Below, one piece after another: positions 29,673-38,814 of a stretch of 64,000 bases of DNA. The position numbers were made by a program, and so were the translations under genes. Each line of letters begins with the position of its first letter. Within the stretch, counting starts at the first letter, position 1. Source of the stretch: Comamonadaceae bacterium (lineage in GTDB: Bacteria; Pseudomonadota; Gammaproteobacteria; Burkholderiales; Burkholderiaceae_C); the NCBI GenBank assembly GCA_947447975.1, contig CANFLU010000006.1, positions 1 through 64,000 of the forward strand, in the 5' to 3' direction. The notes beneath the pieces were generated by a model that was not told where the DNA came from, did no database searches, and worked only from the letters and a program-made list of their open reading frames with translations.

Positions 29673-29897
29673 ATGCAAAGCACCATCACCGCCCGAGGGC
29701 AAACCGTCGTTCCGGCTGCCATACGTCACCAATTCCACTTAGGCCCGGCAGACCGCTTGGAGTGGATTGTGGATAAAGGCGGCATCAGCGTGGTGCCGGT
29801 GCGCGCGCATCCGGTGCAAGCCTTTCGTGGGCAGGGCAAAGGAGGCGCCACGGCCCGGCTGTTGGCCGCGCGCAAAGCGGACGCGGCCCGCGAATGA
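29673..29897 (+). CDS. vapB: VapB antitoxin, AbrB/SpoVT type
   Basis: A 74-residue antitoxin from ATG 29673, with GAGG five bases upstream. The AbrB swapped-hairpin domain is seen in STITARGQTVVPAAIRHQF and DRLEWIVDKGGISVVPV. The basic, Ala-rich C-terminus probably occupies the toxin active site. It overlaps vapC by 4 bp (ATGA). Confidence 0.85.
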   Translation: MQSTITARGQTVVPAAIRHQFHLGPADRLEWIVDKGGISVVPVRAHPVQAFRGQGKGGATARLLAARKADAARE

Positions 29898-30310
29898 AGC
29901 GCTTTTTGCTAGATACCTCGGCACTACTCACTTTGCGTGACGACGAGCCCGGCGCCGACCGGGTGGCGCAGGTATTGGAAATGGCGATGCAAGGTCAAGC
30001 CAAGTGCTACGGTTGCTTTATGACTTTAATGGAAATTTTCTACCGCGTATGGCGCGACGAAAACGAAGCGGCGGGCCAACTGGCCTACCAGCAGTGCTTG
30101 GCACTGCCCATCGAGTGGTTGCACAACACCGAAACCTTGCTCGTAAAAGCCGCGCAATTTAAAGCCCTCTATTCTTTGTCTATCGCAGACGCGTGGATTG
30201 CCGCCTGTGCATCAGAACACAGCGCCGTCCTGTTGCACAAAGACCCGGAGTTCAAAGTATTAGCAGTCAGCCAGGAACTGCTGCCGCTAAAAATCAAAAG
30301 AATCAAATAG
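29894..30310 (+). CDS. vapC: VapC PIN-domain ribonuclease toxin
   Basis: A 138-residue PIN protein. The acidic metal-binding residues appear in order: LLDTSALL (Asp7), LMEIFYRV (Glu), SIADAWIAA (Asp) and LHKDPEF (Asp). It would cleave RNA, tRNA in many homologues. It ends just before the convergent EamA transporter gene. Confidence 0.88.
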   Translation: MKRFLLDTSALLTLRDDEPGADRVAQVLEMAMQGQAKCYGCFMTLMEIFYRVWRDENEAAGQLAYQQCLALPIEWLHNTETLLVKAAQFKALYSLSIADAWIAACASEHSAVLLHKDPEFKVLAVSQELLPLKIKRIK

Positions 30311-30323
30311 CGCGCAGGGCTTG

Positions 30324-31235
30324 CTAGCGCTCTTCCCGCTTCCCCGCCACCACCAGCCCCACGCCAGACAGAATCAGCACACCACCGATCAAGTGGTGCA
30401 GCTCCAGCGCCTCGCGCAAAAAAAGCCAGGCCACTAAGGCTGCGTACAAAGGCCCCAGGTACATGGTCATGGCTACCGGGCCGGGGCCTAGGACTGATTG
30501 GGTCCAACCGTAAATCCAATAGGCCAGCACGCCGGGAAACAGCGCGGCCATGACGATCAGCGCCAGCGCTTCAGTCCCCAAAGGCGGTCCGCCTTGCAGC
30601 AGTTCCCAGGCCGCAAACGGAGTCAGCACTACCACGCCACCGGCGCAAATCACGGCCAGTTGGGCGCTCGCGCTCATGGGGTTGCCCCAATGTTTTTGCA
30701 GCATGGAATAAGCAGCCCAGGCGGTGGCGGCAGCGGCGATCCACAAATCGCCCGGCACAAAAACCACTTGCGTGAGCAAGAGCCATTGGCCCTGCACCAC
30801 CACATGCACCACGCCCACCAGGGCAAGCACCACACCCAGCGCTTGGCGTTTAGAAAAAGCCTCGCGCAGCCACAGCACCGAGCCCACGGCAATCATCACC
30901 GGCGAGGCGGCGTAGATCAGCGAGATATTTATCATGGTGGTGGTTTGCCCGGCAAAGTACACCGCCGCACCGCAAATCCACATGCCGCAGGCGCCCAGCA
31001 GCAGGTAGCGGCGGGCGTGGGTACGCAGTTCTTGGCGGTGCTGCCAAAGCTCGGCGCGCGTGAACCAAGCCAATAGGGCCCCGGCCAGTGCCCAGCGGCC
31101 CCAGGCCAACACATGCGGCGTGATCACCCCAGGGGCGCGGCGGGCAATGACCGAATTGACTATCCACAAGAGCGGAATCACCCAGATCAGAAGTTTGGCG
31201 GCGCGCAGAGCCCCGGCACTTGGCTCAGGCTGCAT
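30324..31235 (-). CDS. DMT superfamily (EamA) transporter
   Basis: About 303 residues with ten predicted membrane helices in two EamA repeats. Landmarks are LLIWVIPLLWIVNSVIARRA at the start and LGPLYAALVAWLFLREALELHHLIGGVLILSGV near the end. I take MQPEPSAGALRAAKL at 31235 as start, which overlaps dusA by 11 bp. Family members export amino acids or other small metabolites; the substrate is unknown. Confidence 0.85.
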   Translation of the reverse strand: MQPEPSAGALRAAKLLIWVIPLLWIVNSVIARRAPGVITPHVLAWGRWALAGALLAWFTRAELWQHRQELRTHARRYLLLGACGMWICGAAVYFAGQTTTMINISLIYAASPVMIAVGSVLWLREAFSKRQALGVVLALVGVVHVVVQGQWLLLTQVVFVPGDLWIAAAATAWAAYSMLQKHWGNPMSASAQLAVICAGGVVVLTPFAAWELLQGGPPLGTEALALIVMAALFPGVLAYWIYGWTQSVLGPGPVAMTMYLGPLYAALVAWLFLREALELHHLIGGVLILSGVGLVVAGKREER

Positions 31236-32244
31236 GGTCTGCCACGACGGCGGCTTGCGCCATGGCGGCATGCGCGCGGGCCAGCACTTCACGCGGGGGC
31301 AAGGGCTTTAAGCGGTGGTCGCTCCAGACCTGGCGCCACAAGCGCGCCCCACGCCTTCCGTGGTACAGGCCGAGCATATGGCGGGCAATCGCATACCAGG
31401 GGCAGCCGTCTTCTAAAAAAGCGCGCTCCATATAGCGCACCATGGCTTCTTCCACTGCTTCGGGCAATGGTGGCAGGTGCGCGTCGCCATAAAACTGCGC
31501 GTCCCACTCGGTCATCAACCAAGGGCGGTAATACGCTTCGCGCCCGAGCATGACGCCATCGACTTGTTGTAAATGGGTGGCGATATCCGCATTGCTGTTG
31601 ATGCCGCCGTTCACGACAATCTGCAGGCTTGGAAAATCTTGCTTCAAGCGGTAAGCCATGTCGTAACGCAATGGCGGAATTTCGCGGTTCTCTTTGGGCG
31701 ACAGGCCTTGCAACCAGGCATTGCGCGCATGCACGATAAATACCTGGCAACCGGCTTGCGCCACCGTGCCGACAAAGTCGCGCACAAAACCATAGTCCTC
31801 GTTTTTGTCGATACCGATGCGGTGCTTGACCGTGACCGGCACATCCACCACATCGACCATGGCCTTGACGCAATCGGCCACTAGCGCGGGCTCGTTCATG
31901 AGGCAGGCGCCAAACGCGCCGCGCTGCACGCGCTCACTGGGACAGCCGCAATTGAGGTTGATTTCGTCATAGCCCCATTGCCCGCCCATGCGCGCGGCGC
32001 GCGCCAGATCCGCCGGTTCACTGCCGCCGAGTTGCAGCGCCAGCGGCTGCTCTTCGAGGTTAAAGCGCAAATGCCGCGCCACATCGCCATGCAGCAGCGC
32101 ACCGGTGGTCACCATCTCGGTATAGAGCCGGGTGTGGCGCGTCAGCAGGCGATGGAAATAACGGCAATGGCGGTCCGTCCAATCCATCATGGGGGCCACG
32201 GAGAGGCGCCAAGGGTTGTAGTGGGATGCTTCAGTATTTACCAA
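31225..32244 (-). CDS. dusA: tRNA-dihydrouridine synthase A
   Basis: A 339-residue flavoenzyme. SVAPMMDWTDRHCRYFHRLL at the N-terminus, NLNCGCPSERVQRGAFGACLM with the catalytic Cys, VTVKHRIGID and VNGGINS are the DusA signatures. It reduces uridines in the tRNA D loop (positions 20/20a in E. coli) using FMN and NADPH. Confidence 0.94.
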   Translation of the reverse strand: MVNTEASHYNPWRLSVAPMMDWTDRHCRYFHRLLTRHTRLYTEMVTTGALLHGDVARHLRFNLEEQPLALQLGGSEPADLARAARMGGQWGYDEINLNCGCPSERVQRGAFGACLMNEPALVADCVKAMVDVVDVPVTVKHRIGIDKNEDYGFVRDFVGTVAQAGCQVFIVHARNAWLQGLSPKENREIPPLRYDMAYRLKQDFPSLQIVVNGGINSNADIATHLQQVDGVMLGREAYYRPWLMTEWDAQFYGDAHLPPLPEAVEEAMVRYMERAFLEDGCPWYAIARHMLGLYHGRRGARLWRQVWSDHRLKPLPPREVLARAHAAMAQAAVVADHAA

Positions 32245-32332
32245 TGAAAAGACTCGTTTTCGTAATAATTATTTGGCGCAGCAAACCATCAGCAATGTGC
32301 ATAGATCCGCCACATGCGCCAGTCGGGGCATC

Positions 32333-32635
32333 TTATGCCGCGTGTGCTTTGCCCCTGCCAAGGGGTTTGAACAAAATTTGCAACTGCGAGTTGGTCGCTT
32401 GGGCAAATTTTGTCAGGGTGCGCATCGATGGCATAGAGGAGCCGCTTTCTAGTCGTGCAATCGTGGACTGCGATGTGCCCATTTTTGCGGCCAATTGCTC
32501 TTGAGAAAGTCCGCTCTGAATCCTGGCCTGTATCAGGTGCCGAGCCAGCTCAAACTCCATCTGCGAGACATCAAATTCCTGTTTGTATCCTGGTGTTTTG
32601 AGCCAGCGATTATGTAGCGTCGCAATTTTGGTCAT
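32333..32635 (-). CDS. higA: HigA-type XRE antitoxin
   Basis: A 100-residue protein with a helix-turn-helix in the second half (QSGLSQEQLAAKMGTSQSTIARLESG). It follows the toxin gene with a 4-bp overlap, the toxin-first order usual for higBA. It should repress its own promoter and neutralise HigB. Confidence 0.85.
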   Translation of the reverse strand: MTKIATLHNRWLKTPGYKQEFDVSQMEFELARHLIQARIQSGLSQEQLAAKMGTSQSTIARLESGSSMPSMRTLTKFAQATNSQLQILFKPLGRGKAHAA

Positions 32636-32964
32636 AGCAGTTTGGCCTCCTTGGCACGTAAGCTTGCAGTTCTAAGGGCGCCGGCAGGTGTCTTTTGCGA
32701 CTTCTTGACGAAAACGTGGACGACCACGACCCGTTTTTGCGTCGCCACCAGATAAATTCCGCGTCCAATTCCATCGCGACCACTGACCCGGATTTCCCAT
32801 AGCTTGTTGCTCAGACTTCTGATGTGCGGCATGCCCACCTTAAATGGGCCAAACTCCTCTATGAGCTGGGATACCCGGACAAACCGCCCTCGCATATCCA
32901 TTGGCAGCGCTTCTAATTCTCTGTCCACCACTTCGTTGAGGGTCTCTACCGTCCAGTTGGTCAT
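32632..32964 (-). CDS. higB: HigB-like (Gp49/RelE superfamily) toxin
   Basis: A 110-residue Gp49-type toxin from ATG 32964 (MTNWTVETL). Landmarks are GRFVRVSQLIEEFGP, HIRSLSNKLWEIRVSGRDGIGRGIYL and VVVVHVFVKKSQKTP with the catalytic basic residues. It would cleave ribosome-bound mRNA. TATAAT lies only 5 bases before the ATG, so the mRNA may be nearly leaderless. Confidence 0.83.
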   Translation of the reverse strand: MTNWTVETLNEVVDRELEALPMDMRGRFVRVSQLIEEFGPFKVGMPHIRSLSNKLWEIRVSGRDGIGRGIYLVATQKRVVVVHVFVKKSQKTPAGALRTASLRAKEAKLL

Positions 32965-32969
32965 GCCCA

Positions 32970-32975
32970 ATTATA
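32970..32975 (-). promoter_or_regulatory. -10 element of higBA
   Basis: On the minus strand a consensus TATAAT, preceded by TGA, ends 5 bases before the higB ATG. A start point 6-7 bases downstream would fall on or next to the ATG. No good -35 is seen. Confidence 0.5.
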
Positions 32976-33067
32976 TCAAAAAAGAGATTTACAAGCCCTG
33001 CAAGCAAGCCCATATTCGGATTCTCAAGAGTGGCCATGCAGGTTAGGGGTGGATGAAGTAAGTGGTA

Positions 33068-33766
33068 TCAAACCACCACGCACCAAGGTGCGGCGTCATG
33101 CACCAAGCCCATCCACAAGGCCCAGGCCGCGCTGGCGGCCAAAGCGGCACCGGCTAGGCGCACGCCCCAGTCGCCAGTCGCTGCGGCCGACGGTGTGCGC
33201 GCCGCCAGGCGCAGCCACAGCCAAGGCCCGGCCAACATGGTGATGCCACTGCCCAGCGCGAACAAGGCCATGAGCAGCGCACCACCCGCAACACTCCCAG
33301 CCAGTGCCGAAACCATAACGGCGGAATACAACAGGCCGCAAGGCAGCAGCGCCCAAAGCATGCCCACCAGGCCCGGCGCCGCGCCCCTGTGCAGGCCTAG
33401 GCTTTGTGTGCGTGCCCATAAAAAACGGCCGAGTGTTTCCAGCCAGCGCGGCTGGCGCGCGCGCCATAACAAAAGCAAACCCAGCGCGATGGCGGCGATA
33501 TGCAAAAAAGTCCAGAGCGGGCGCAGCGCCACCGACTGAACGGTAAGCCAGCCCAGGCCTTGCATGGACGCAGCGGCCAGTGCTCCCAGCGCTGCATAAC
33601 CCATGACGCGTCCGGCCTGGAAAGCCAGCAGCGCGCGACCCCGCGCCACGCCCGCTGCTTGGCCTATGCCCGCGCACGCGGCGCCGCACATGGCCACGCA
33701 ATGCGGGCCACCGGCAAAGCCCATCAAAAATGCGGTGGACGCGAGGGAGACAAGGGCATAGGGCAC
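33068..33766 (-). CDS. TauE/SafE-UreH-like integral membrane protein
   Basis: A 232-residue membrane protein with six or so helices. The N-terminal FAGGPHCVAMCG matches the GGLHCxGMCG motif of UreH-like proteins often found next to cbb3 oxidase genes. His and Cys residues in that motif may bind copper or another metal. It follows hemN by 19 bp. Metal handling for the oxidase is a reasonable guess from context only. Confidence 0.78.
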   Translation of the reverse strand: MPYALVSLASTAFLMGFAGGPHCVAMCGAACAGIGQAAGVARGRALLAFQAGRVMGYAALGALAAASMQGLGWLTVQSVALRPLWTFLHIAAIALGLLLLWRARQPRWLETLGRFLWARTQSLGLHRGAAPGLVGMLWALLPCGLLYSAVMVSALAGSVAGGALLMALFALGSGITMLAGPWLWLRLAARTPSAAATGDWGVRLAGAALAASAAWALWMGLVHDAAPWCVVV

Positions 33767-33785
33767 AGGCCGATGCTAAGCGCTC

Positions 33786-35174
33786 TTACAAGATTTTGGA
33801 AAAACGGTTGCGGTTCACGTCGGCTTGCAAGTGGCGGTCAAACACCATGGCAATCGCCCGCACGAAGTACCAGCCCATGGCGGTGACCTGAATCCCTGCG
33901 GCGTCCACCTCCACCAAACCCTGCACTTGTAGCGGCTCCAGGGCTTGCAACTCTGGCGCGAAGTAGCGGGCAAAGTCCACTAGGTGGGCCGCTGACACCG
34001 ACTCAAAGTGCACCGCGCCCTGGCACATCAATGCCATGATGACGGAGCGACGCAGTATGTCGTCGCGACTGAGCGCCAGCCCGCGCACCACCGGCAGGTG
34101 GTCGTGGTTGAGCAGGTCGTAGTACTCGTCCAGGGTCTTGGCATTTTGGCTATACACCGCGCCTACGCAGCCTATAGAAGAAACGCCCAAGGCGATCAGG
34201 TCGCAATCGGGCTGCGTGCTGTAGCCTTGGAAATTGCGGTGCAAACGCCCTTGGCGCTTGGCCACGGCCAATGCGTCTTCTGCCAGGGCAAAGTGGTCCA
34301 TACCCACATAGACATAACCCGCTACCGACAGGGCTGCCAAAGAGCGCGACAGCATGGTCACCTTATCCGCAGCGCCAGGGATTTGCATGGCGTCGATACG
34401 CCGCTGCGGCTTAAATCGCGTGGGCAAATGCGCATAGGCGTACAGCGCAATACGGTCCGGCCGCAGGCGCGCCACTTGCTCCAAGGTACGGTCAAAGGAC
34501 TGCGGGCTTTGTTGCGGCAAACCGTAAATCAAATCCACATTCACCGACTGCATCCCCTGGGCGCGCGCTGCGGCCACCAAACCGAACACCTGGCCCGTGT
34601 CCTGCACCCGGTGCACGGCTTTTTGTACGGCGGGGTCAAAATCCTGCACGCCAAAACTCAGGCGATTAAAGCCCATGGCGGCAATGGCAGCGATGCGCGC
34701 CGCATCCACCGTGCGCGGATCGACCTCGATGGATATTTCTGCGCCTTTGGTGAATCGAAAATTGGCATGCAGCAAGCGCATCAGGCCAGCCAACTGGGCG
34801 TCGGTCAAAAACGTAGGGCTGCCTCCGCCTAGGTGCAATTGCCCGATCGGCTGGCCGCGCCCAATACGGGCCATGTGCAGTTCGATCTCTTTTTCCAGGT
34901 AGCGCAGGTATTCCACCGCGCGTTCGTGGTGCTTGGTAATTACCTTATTGCACGCACAGTAATAGCACAATGATTCGCAAAATGGAATGTGGATGTACAG
35001 CGAAATAGGCGTCACCCGCCCGCCCGCACCAAAGCGCTGGGCCAAAGCTTGCAGGTAATCCGTTTCGCCAAAGGCCTCGACAAAGCGGTCTGCTGTCGGA
35101 TAAGAGGTGTAGCGCGGGCCAGCCACGTCGTAGCGGCGCAAAAGATCTTCAGAAATAGGAATGCTTACAACCAT
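33786..35174 (-). CDS. hemN: Oxygen-independent coproporphyrinogen III oxidase
   Basis: A 462-residue radical-SAM enzyme. The cluster motif C-x3-C-x2-C is in CESLCYYCACNKVITK, and the SAM site GGGSPTFLT follows, with VDLIYGLPQQ and the HemN C-terminal domain after it. It decarboxylates coproporphyrinogen III without oxygen in haem synthesis. A perfect FNR box lies 59 bp upstream of its start in the region shared with fnr, as expected for oxygen control. Confidence 0.95.
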   Translation of the reverse strand: MVVSIPISEDLLRRYDVAGPRYTSYPTADRFVEAFGETDYLQALAQRFGAGGRVTPISLYIHIPFCESLCYYCACNKVITKHHERAVEYLRYLEKEIELHMARIGRGQPIGQLHLGGGSPTFLTDAQLAGLMRLLHANFRFTKGAEISIEVDPRTVDAARIAAIAAMGFNRLSFGVQDFDPAVQKAVHRVQDTGQVFGLVAAARAQGMQSVNVDLIYGLPQQSPQSFDRTLEQVARLRPDRIALYAYAHLPTRFKPQRRIDAMQIPGAADKVTMLSRSLAALSVAGYVYVGMDHFALAEDALAVAKRQGRLHRNFQGYSTQPDCDLIALGVSSIGCVGAVYSQNAKTLDEYYDLLNHDHLPVVRGLALSRDDILRRSVIMALMCQGAVHFESVSAAHLVDFARYFAPELQALEPLQVQGLVEVDAAGIQVTAMGWYFVRAIAMVFDRHLQADVNRNRFSKIL

Positions 35175-35232
35175 ATTACGGGCTCAAGGGGTAACATTCC
35201 TCCTACTGTGGCGCAAGCCCGGTCCACAGCGG

Positions 35233-35246
35233 TTGATGTGCATCAA
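35233..35246. promoter_or_regulatory. FNR box between hemN and fnr
   Basis: TTGATGTGCATCAA matches the FNR consensus TTGATnnnnATCAA perfectly. It lies 59 bp from the hemN start and 49 bp from the fnr start, so it could serve either or both. Confidence 0.85.
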
Positions 35247-35294
35247 GCAATGCCCAATACAAGCCGCAAAAGCGATTCGTTGCGAAAGGTTTCT

Positions 35295-36089
35295 ATGTTT
35301 GATCCAAACCATGCACTGCAGACCACTCCCGGTTTTTTGCCCTTAGTCGGCCCTGCCAAAGTGATTGCGATCAGCTCGAGCAGTATCAAAGTGGCCTGCT
35401 CCAATTGCAACCTGCGCGAGCTATGCATGCCGGTGGGCCTGAACAAAGACGAGCTCGCCCGGGTCGATACTTTGGTGGACGTACGGCGCAAAGTCAAGAA
35501 GGGCAGCGCCCTGTTTCACAACGGCGAAAAGTTCACCAGTCTGTACGCCATACGCACCGGCTTTTTCAAAACCTGTGTGGCCACCGAAGACGGGCGTGAC
35601 CAGGTGACGGGCTTTCAGATGGCAGGTGAAGTGATGGGCCTAGATGGCATCGTGAACGACCAACATACCTGTGACGCCATCGCCCTAGAAGATGCCGAAG
35701 TCTGCGTGCTGCCGTTTGAGCGCATCGAAGAGTTATCGCACGAAATCGCCTCCATGCAACGCCATGTGCACAAAATCATGAGCCGCGAAATCGTGCGCGA
35801 AAACGGTGTCATGCTGCTACTCGGTAGCATGCGCGCCGAAGAACGTCTGGCGGCTTTTTTACTGAATTTGGTGCAGCGCTTGCACACCCGCGGTTTTTCG
35901 CAATCGGAGCTGGTCCTGCGCATGACGCGTGAAGAAATAGGCAGCTACCTCGGCCTCAAATTGGAGACGGTCAGCCGCACGTTTTCCAAGTTTGCCGAAG
36001 ACGGCATTATCGAAGTCAAGCAGCGCCATGTGCGCATCCTGAAAAGCGATGCGCTGCGCGATCTGGTCAACCGCCCTGACTGCGAATAA
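35295..36089 (+). CDS. fnr: FNR/Anr-type oxygen-sensing regulator
   Basis: A 264-residue CRP/FNR protein from ATG 35295. The N-terminal cluster ligands are Cys35, Cys38 and Cys44 in CSNCNLRELC, with Cys126 (QHTCDAI) as the fourth. The cyclic-nucleotide-like fold and the C-terminal helix-turn-helix (EEIGSYLGLKLETVSRTFSK) follow; the recognition residues E-x2-S-R match FNR. It activates or represses genes when oxygen is low. Three matching boxes occur in this window. Confidence 0.94.
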   Translation: MFDPNHALQTTPGFLPLVGPAKVIAISSSSIKVACSNCNLRELCMPVGLNKDELARVDTLVDVRRKVKKGSALFHNGEKFTSLYAIRTGFFKTCVATEDGRDQVTGFQMAGEVMGLDGIVNDQHTCDAIALEDAEVCVLPFERIEELSHEIASMQRHVHKIMSREIVRENGVMLLLGSMRAEERLAAFLLNLVQRLHTRGFSQSELVLRMTREEIGSYLGLKLETVSRTFSKFAEDGIIEVKQRHVRILKSDALRDLVNRPDCE

Positions 36090-36105
36090 AGGCGCGCGCC
36101 AGGCC

Positions 36106-36369
36106 TTAGGGCTTGCTCGGTAGTGCGGCAACCCCGGTGGCCGCATGGTTGCGCGCCTGCATCGCTGGGGCGAGATTGGACGATTGGCTTTGCACCCTTT
36201 GCCCGCCGGGAGGAAAGTCTGCTTCGGTCACCAGCGTATCCATGCCGCTATAGGCCAGGTAAAAAGTAAAAAAGCTGGCCAGCACGACGATCAAGGGACC
36301 GGATACCACCAGCCACACGTGGCCGAAATGCCACCAGGGCGCTGCGTCAGGGGGGGATTGTGTAGACAT
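36106..36369 (-). CDS. ccoH: cbb3 oxidase assembly protein CcoH/FixH-like
   Basis: An 87-residue protein with a single membrane helix. PWWHFGHVWLVVSGPLIVVLAS followed by GMDTLVTEADFPP is the FixH/CcoH pattern, but the periplasmic part is short. It follows ccoG by 9 bp and helps assemble or stabilise the oxidase. It converges with fnr. Confidence 0.8.
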   Translation of the reverse strand: MSTQSPPDAAPWWHFGHVWLVVSGPLIVVLASFFTFYLAYSGMDTLVTEADFPPGGQRVQSQSSNLAPAMQARNHAATGVAALPSKP

Positions 36370-36378
36370 ACATACTCC

Positions 36379-37845
36379 TTAGTGCGGAACCATAAACACG
36401 GCTTTTTCTTTGAGAACGGTGGTGTCGTCCTGGCCGTCAATTTCAAAATGGATGGGGTGCGATCCCGGTGTGGCCTGGCCCGGTGGCAATTGCAGCCGCA
36501 ACACAAACCAGCGCGACTGTGCAGGCGCTACCTTCAGGTCTTCCTCTGTCACCACTTGCAAACCGGGCAGGCCATCAACCTGGACATGCACGCGCAGTTC
36601 GGCTTCGGTGACGTTCATAATTTGCAGGCGGAACACGTTTTCGATCACGCCACCGGCCAGCTCGCGGGCCAGGGATTTGCGGTCGCGCTCCACATCGACC
36701 TTGAAGGGCGCACGCCTGACCAGGCTGATGGTCAAGATGCCGATGATGAGCCAAACCACGGCGGTGTAAAGCAGCACCCTTGGGCGAAACACATGGCGCC
36801 AAATTTCACCTGCGCCCCAGCGCTCGCGTATGGCATGTTCGGTGGAGTACTTCACCAAGCCGCGCGGGTAGTGCATCTTGTCCATGACCTCGTCACACAC
36901 GTCGGCACAGGCACCGCAGCCTATGCATTCGTATTGCAAGCCATCGCGGATATCGATGCCCGTGGGACAGACGTGGACACACAAATTACAGTCGATGCAC
37001 GCGCCCAAAGAGAGCGCTGAGGGATCAGCCTTGCGGGCACGGCTGCCGCGCGGCTCGCCGCGGGCCTGGTCATAGCCCACGATCAGTGTGTCTTTGTCAA
37101 ACATGGCGCTTTGAAAGCGTGCGTAGGGGCACATGTGCTTGCAAACTTGTTCCCGCAAATAGCCGGCGTTGCCATAGGTCGCCAAACCATAGAAAAAGAC
37201 CCAGAACATTTCCCAAGAACCGAAAGACCATTGGGCCGCTTCGCCGGCCAGCACATGGATAGGCGTGAAGTAGCCGACAAAGGTAAAACCCGTCCACAAG
37301 CCCACGGCCAACCACAGCAATTGCTTGAGGGACTTGCGCCAGACCTTGTCCCAGTTCCAAGACCCTTCGTCACGGCGCATATGGGCGATACGGTCGCCCT
37401 CGGTCTTGCGCTCTATCCACATGAAAATTTCGGTATAGACGGTTTGCGGACAGGCATAGCCGCACCACAAACGGCCGGCCACTGCGGTGAATAAAAACAG
37501 CGATAAGGCCGAGATCACCAGCAAGCCCGTCAGGTAAATAAAGTCCTGCGGGTAGAGCACCAGCTTGAAGATGTAGAAGCGGCGCGCTGCCAAATCAAAC
37601 AAAACCGCCTGGCGTTCACCCCAGTGCAGCCAGGGCAGTCCATAAAATAAGAGCTGCGTGAACAACACCATGGCCCAGCGCAAACGTGCAAACCTGCCGC
37701 TAACGCTGCGGGGGTAAATTTTTTGGTGCGCTTCGTACAAAGACACCCATACCGGACCGGCCTCTTCGGGTGGGCGGATCGGGCTGGTGTCCTTGGAGAC
37801 GGCGATGGGAATGACGGTGCGCGCGGCGCTTTCGGGGGGCTTCAA
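36379..37845 (-). CDS. ccoG: Cytochrome c oxidase accessory protein CcoG
   Basis: A 488-residue polyferredoxin-like membrane protein. Several helices at the N-terminal side include GYACPQTVYTEIFMWIERKTEG. Two [4Fe-4S] motifs follow (CIDCNLCVHVCP and CIGCGACADVC), and the C-terminus is an Ig-like periplasmic domain. CcoG is a cupric reductase that feeds copper to cbb3 oxidase. Confidence 0.93.
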   Translation of the reverse strand: MKPPESAARTVIPIAVSKDTSPIRPPEEAGPVWVSLYEAHQKIYPRSVSGRFARLRWAMVLFTQLLFYGLPWLHWGERQAVLFDLAARRFYIFKLVLYPQDFIYLTGLLVISALSLFLFTAVAGRLWCGYACPQTVYTEIFMWIERKTEGDRIAHMRRDEGSWNWDKVWRKSLKQLLWLAVGLWTGFTFVGYFTPIHVLAGEAAQWSFGSWEMFWVFFYGLATYGNAGYLREQVCKHMCPYARFQSAMFDKDTLIVGYDQARGEPRGSRARKADPSALSLGACIDCNLCVHVCPTGIDIRDGLQYECIGCGACADVCDEVMDKMHYPRGLVKYSTEHAIRERWGAGEIWRHVFRPRVLLYTAVVWLIIGILTISLVRRAPFKVDVERDRKSLARELAGGVIENVFRLQIMNVTEAELRVHVQVDGLPGLQVVTEEDLKVAPAQSRWFVLRLQLPPGQATPGSHPIHFEIDGQDDTTVLKEKAVFMVPH

Positions 37846-37887
37846 AGGGGTCGGCTCAAACGAAGAGAGGGCGCCATCGGCTGGCGC

Positions 37888-38784
37888 TTATTTATTGGAA
37901 AAACCCCAGACATAGCCGGTCAGCACATGTATTTGGGCTGGGGTCAACTTGCCCGCCTGCCCGGGCATCTGGTTGATCTTGCCTTGGTTGACCATGGCCA
38001 AAATCGCGTTTTCGCCATAGCCATGGAGCCAGATGTTGTCGCTTAAATTGGGTGCGCCCAAAGCCTGGTTGCCTTTGCCATCGGCACCGTGGCAGGCGGC
38101 GCAGACGGTAAATTTGGGCTTACCCAGAGCGGCACGCAGTGAGTCGTGCGGACTGCCCGACAGGCTGAGCACATAGTTGGCAACGTTCTTGGCGTCATCG
38201 GGTGTGCCCAGCGCAGCGGCCATGGGCGGCATTTGGCCGATGCGGCCCAGGGTGATGGTTTCTTTGATTTTGTCCGGGCTTCCGCCGTGCAACCAATCCC
38301 CATCGCTCAGATTCGGAAAGCCTTTGGAGCCGCGCGCGTCCGAGCCGTGGCACTGGGCGCAGTTGTTCATGAATAAGCGCTCGCCTACGACTTTGGCTTG
38401 CGGATCGCGCGAGAGTGCCTCGGGCGACATCGCAGCAAACCGGGCGTACAGCGGCGCTTCGTCGGCCTCTCCTTGAACCACCTCGGCGCGGTATTCGCCT
38501 AGCGAGGTCCATCCCAATTGGCCGACATAGCTACCCAATCCGGGATAGAGCGCCAAATAGGCAAAGCCAAACACCACCGAAATCACAAACATCCAAACCC
38601 ACCAGCGCGGCAGCGGGTTGTTCATTTCGCGCAAGTCTTCGTCCCACACATGGCCGGTGCTTTCGTCGGACGACATCAGCTGCGTCTTGCCCGAGACCCA
38701 TAACAGCACCAGGCAGGCGACCATGCCGACCAGGGTGATAACGGAGATATACACCGTCCAGAAGTTGCTAGTAAAGTCACTCAT
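37888..38784 (-). CDS. ccoP: cbb3 cytochrome oxidase dihaem subunit CcoP
   Basis: A 298-residue subunit. One or two N-terminal helices (VYISVITLVGMVACLVLLW, then WVWMFVISVVFGFAYL) precede two cytochrome c domains with CAQCH and CAACH. It passes electrons to CcoO/CcoN. Gene order ccoN-O-Q-P-G-H is standard. Confidence 0.95.
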   Translation of the reverse strand: MSDFTSNFWTVYISVITLVGMVACLVLLWVSGKTQLMSSDESTGHVWDEDLREMNNPLPRWWVWMFVISVVFGFAYLALYPGLGSYVGQLGWTSLGEYRAEVVQGEADEAPLYARFAAMSPEALSRDPQAKVVGERLFMNNCAQCHGSDARGSKGFPNLSDGDWLHGGSPDKIKETITLGRIGQMPPMAAALGTPDDAKNVANYVLSLSGSPHDSLRAALGKPKFTVCAACHGADGKGNQALGAPNLSDNIWLHGYGENAILAMVNQGKINQMPGQAGKLTPAQIHVLTGYVWGFSNK

Positions 38785-38814
38785 ACATAGTTCCTGTGTG
38801 CCATGGAGGCACTC

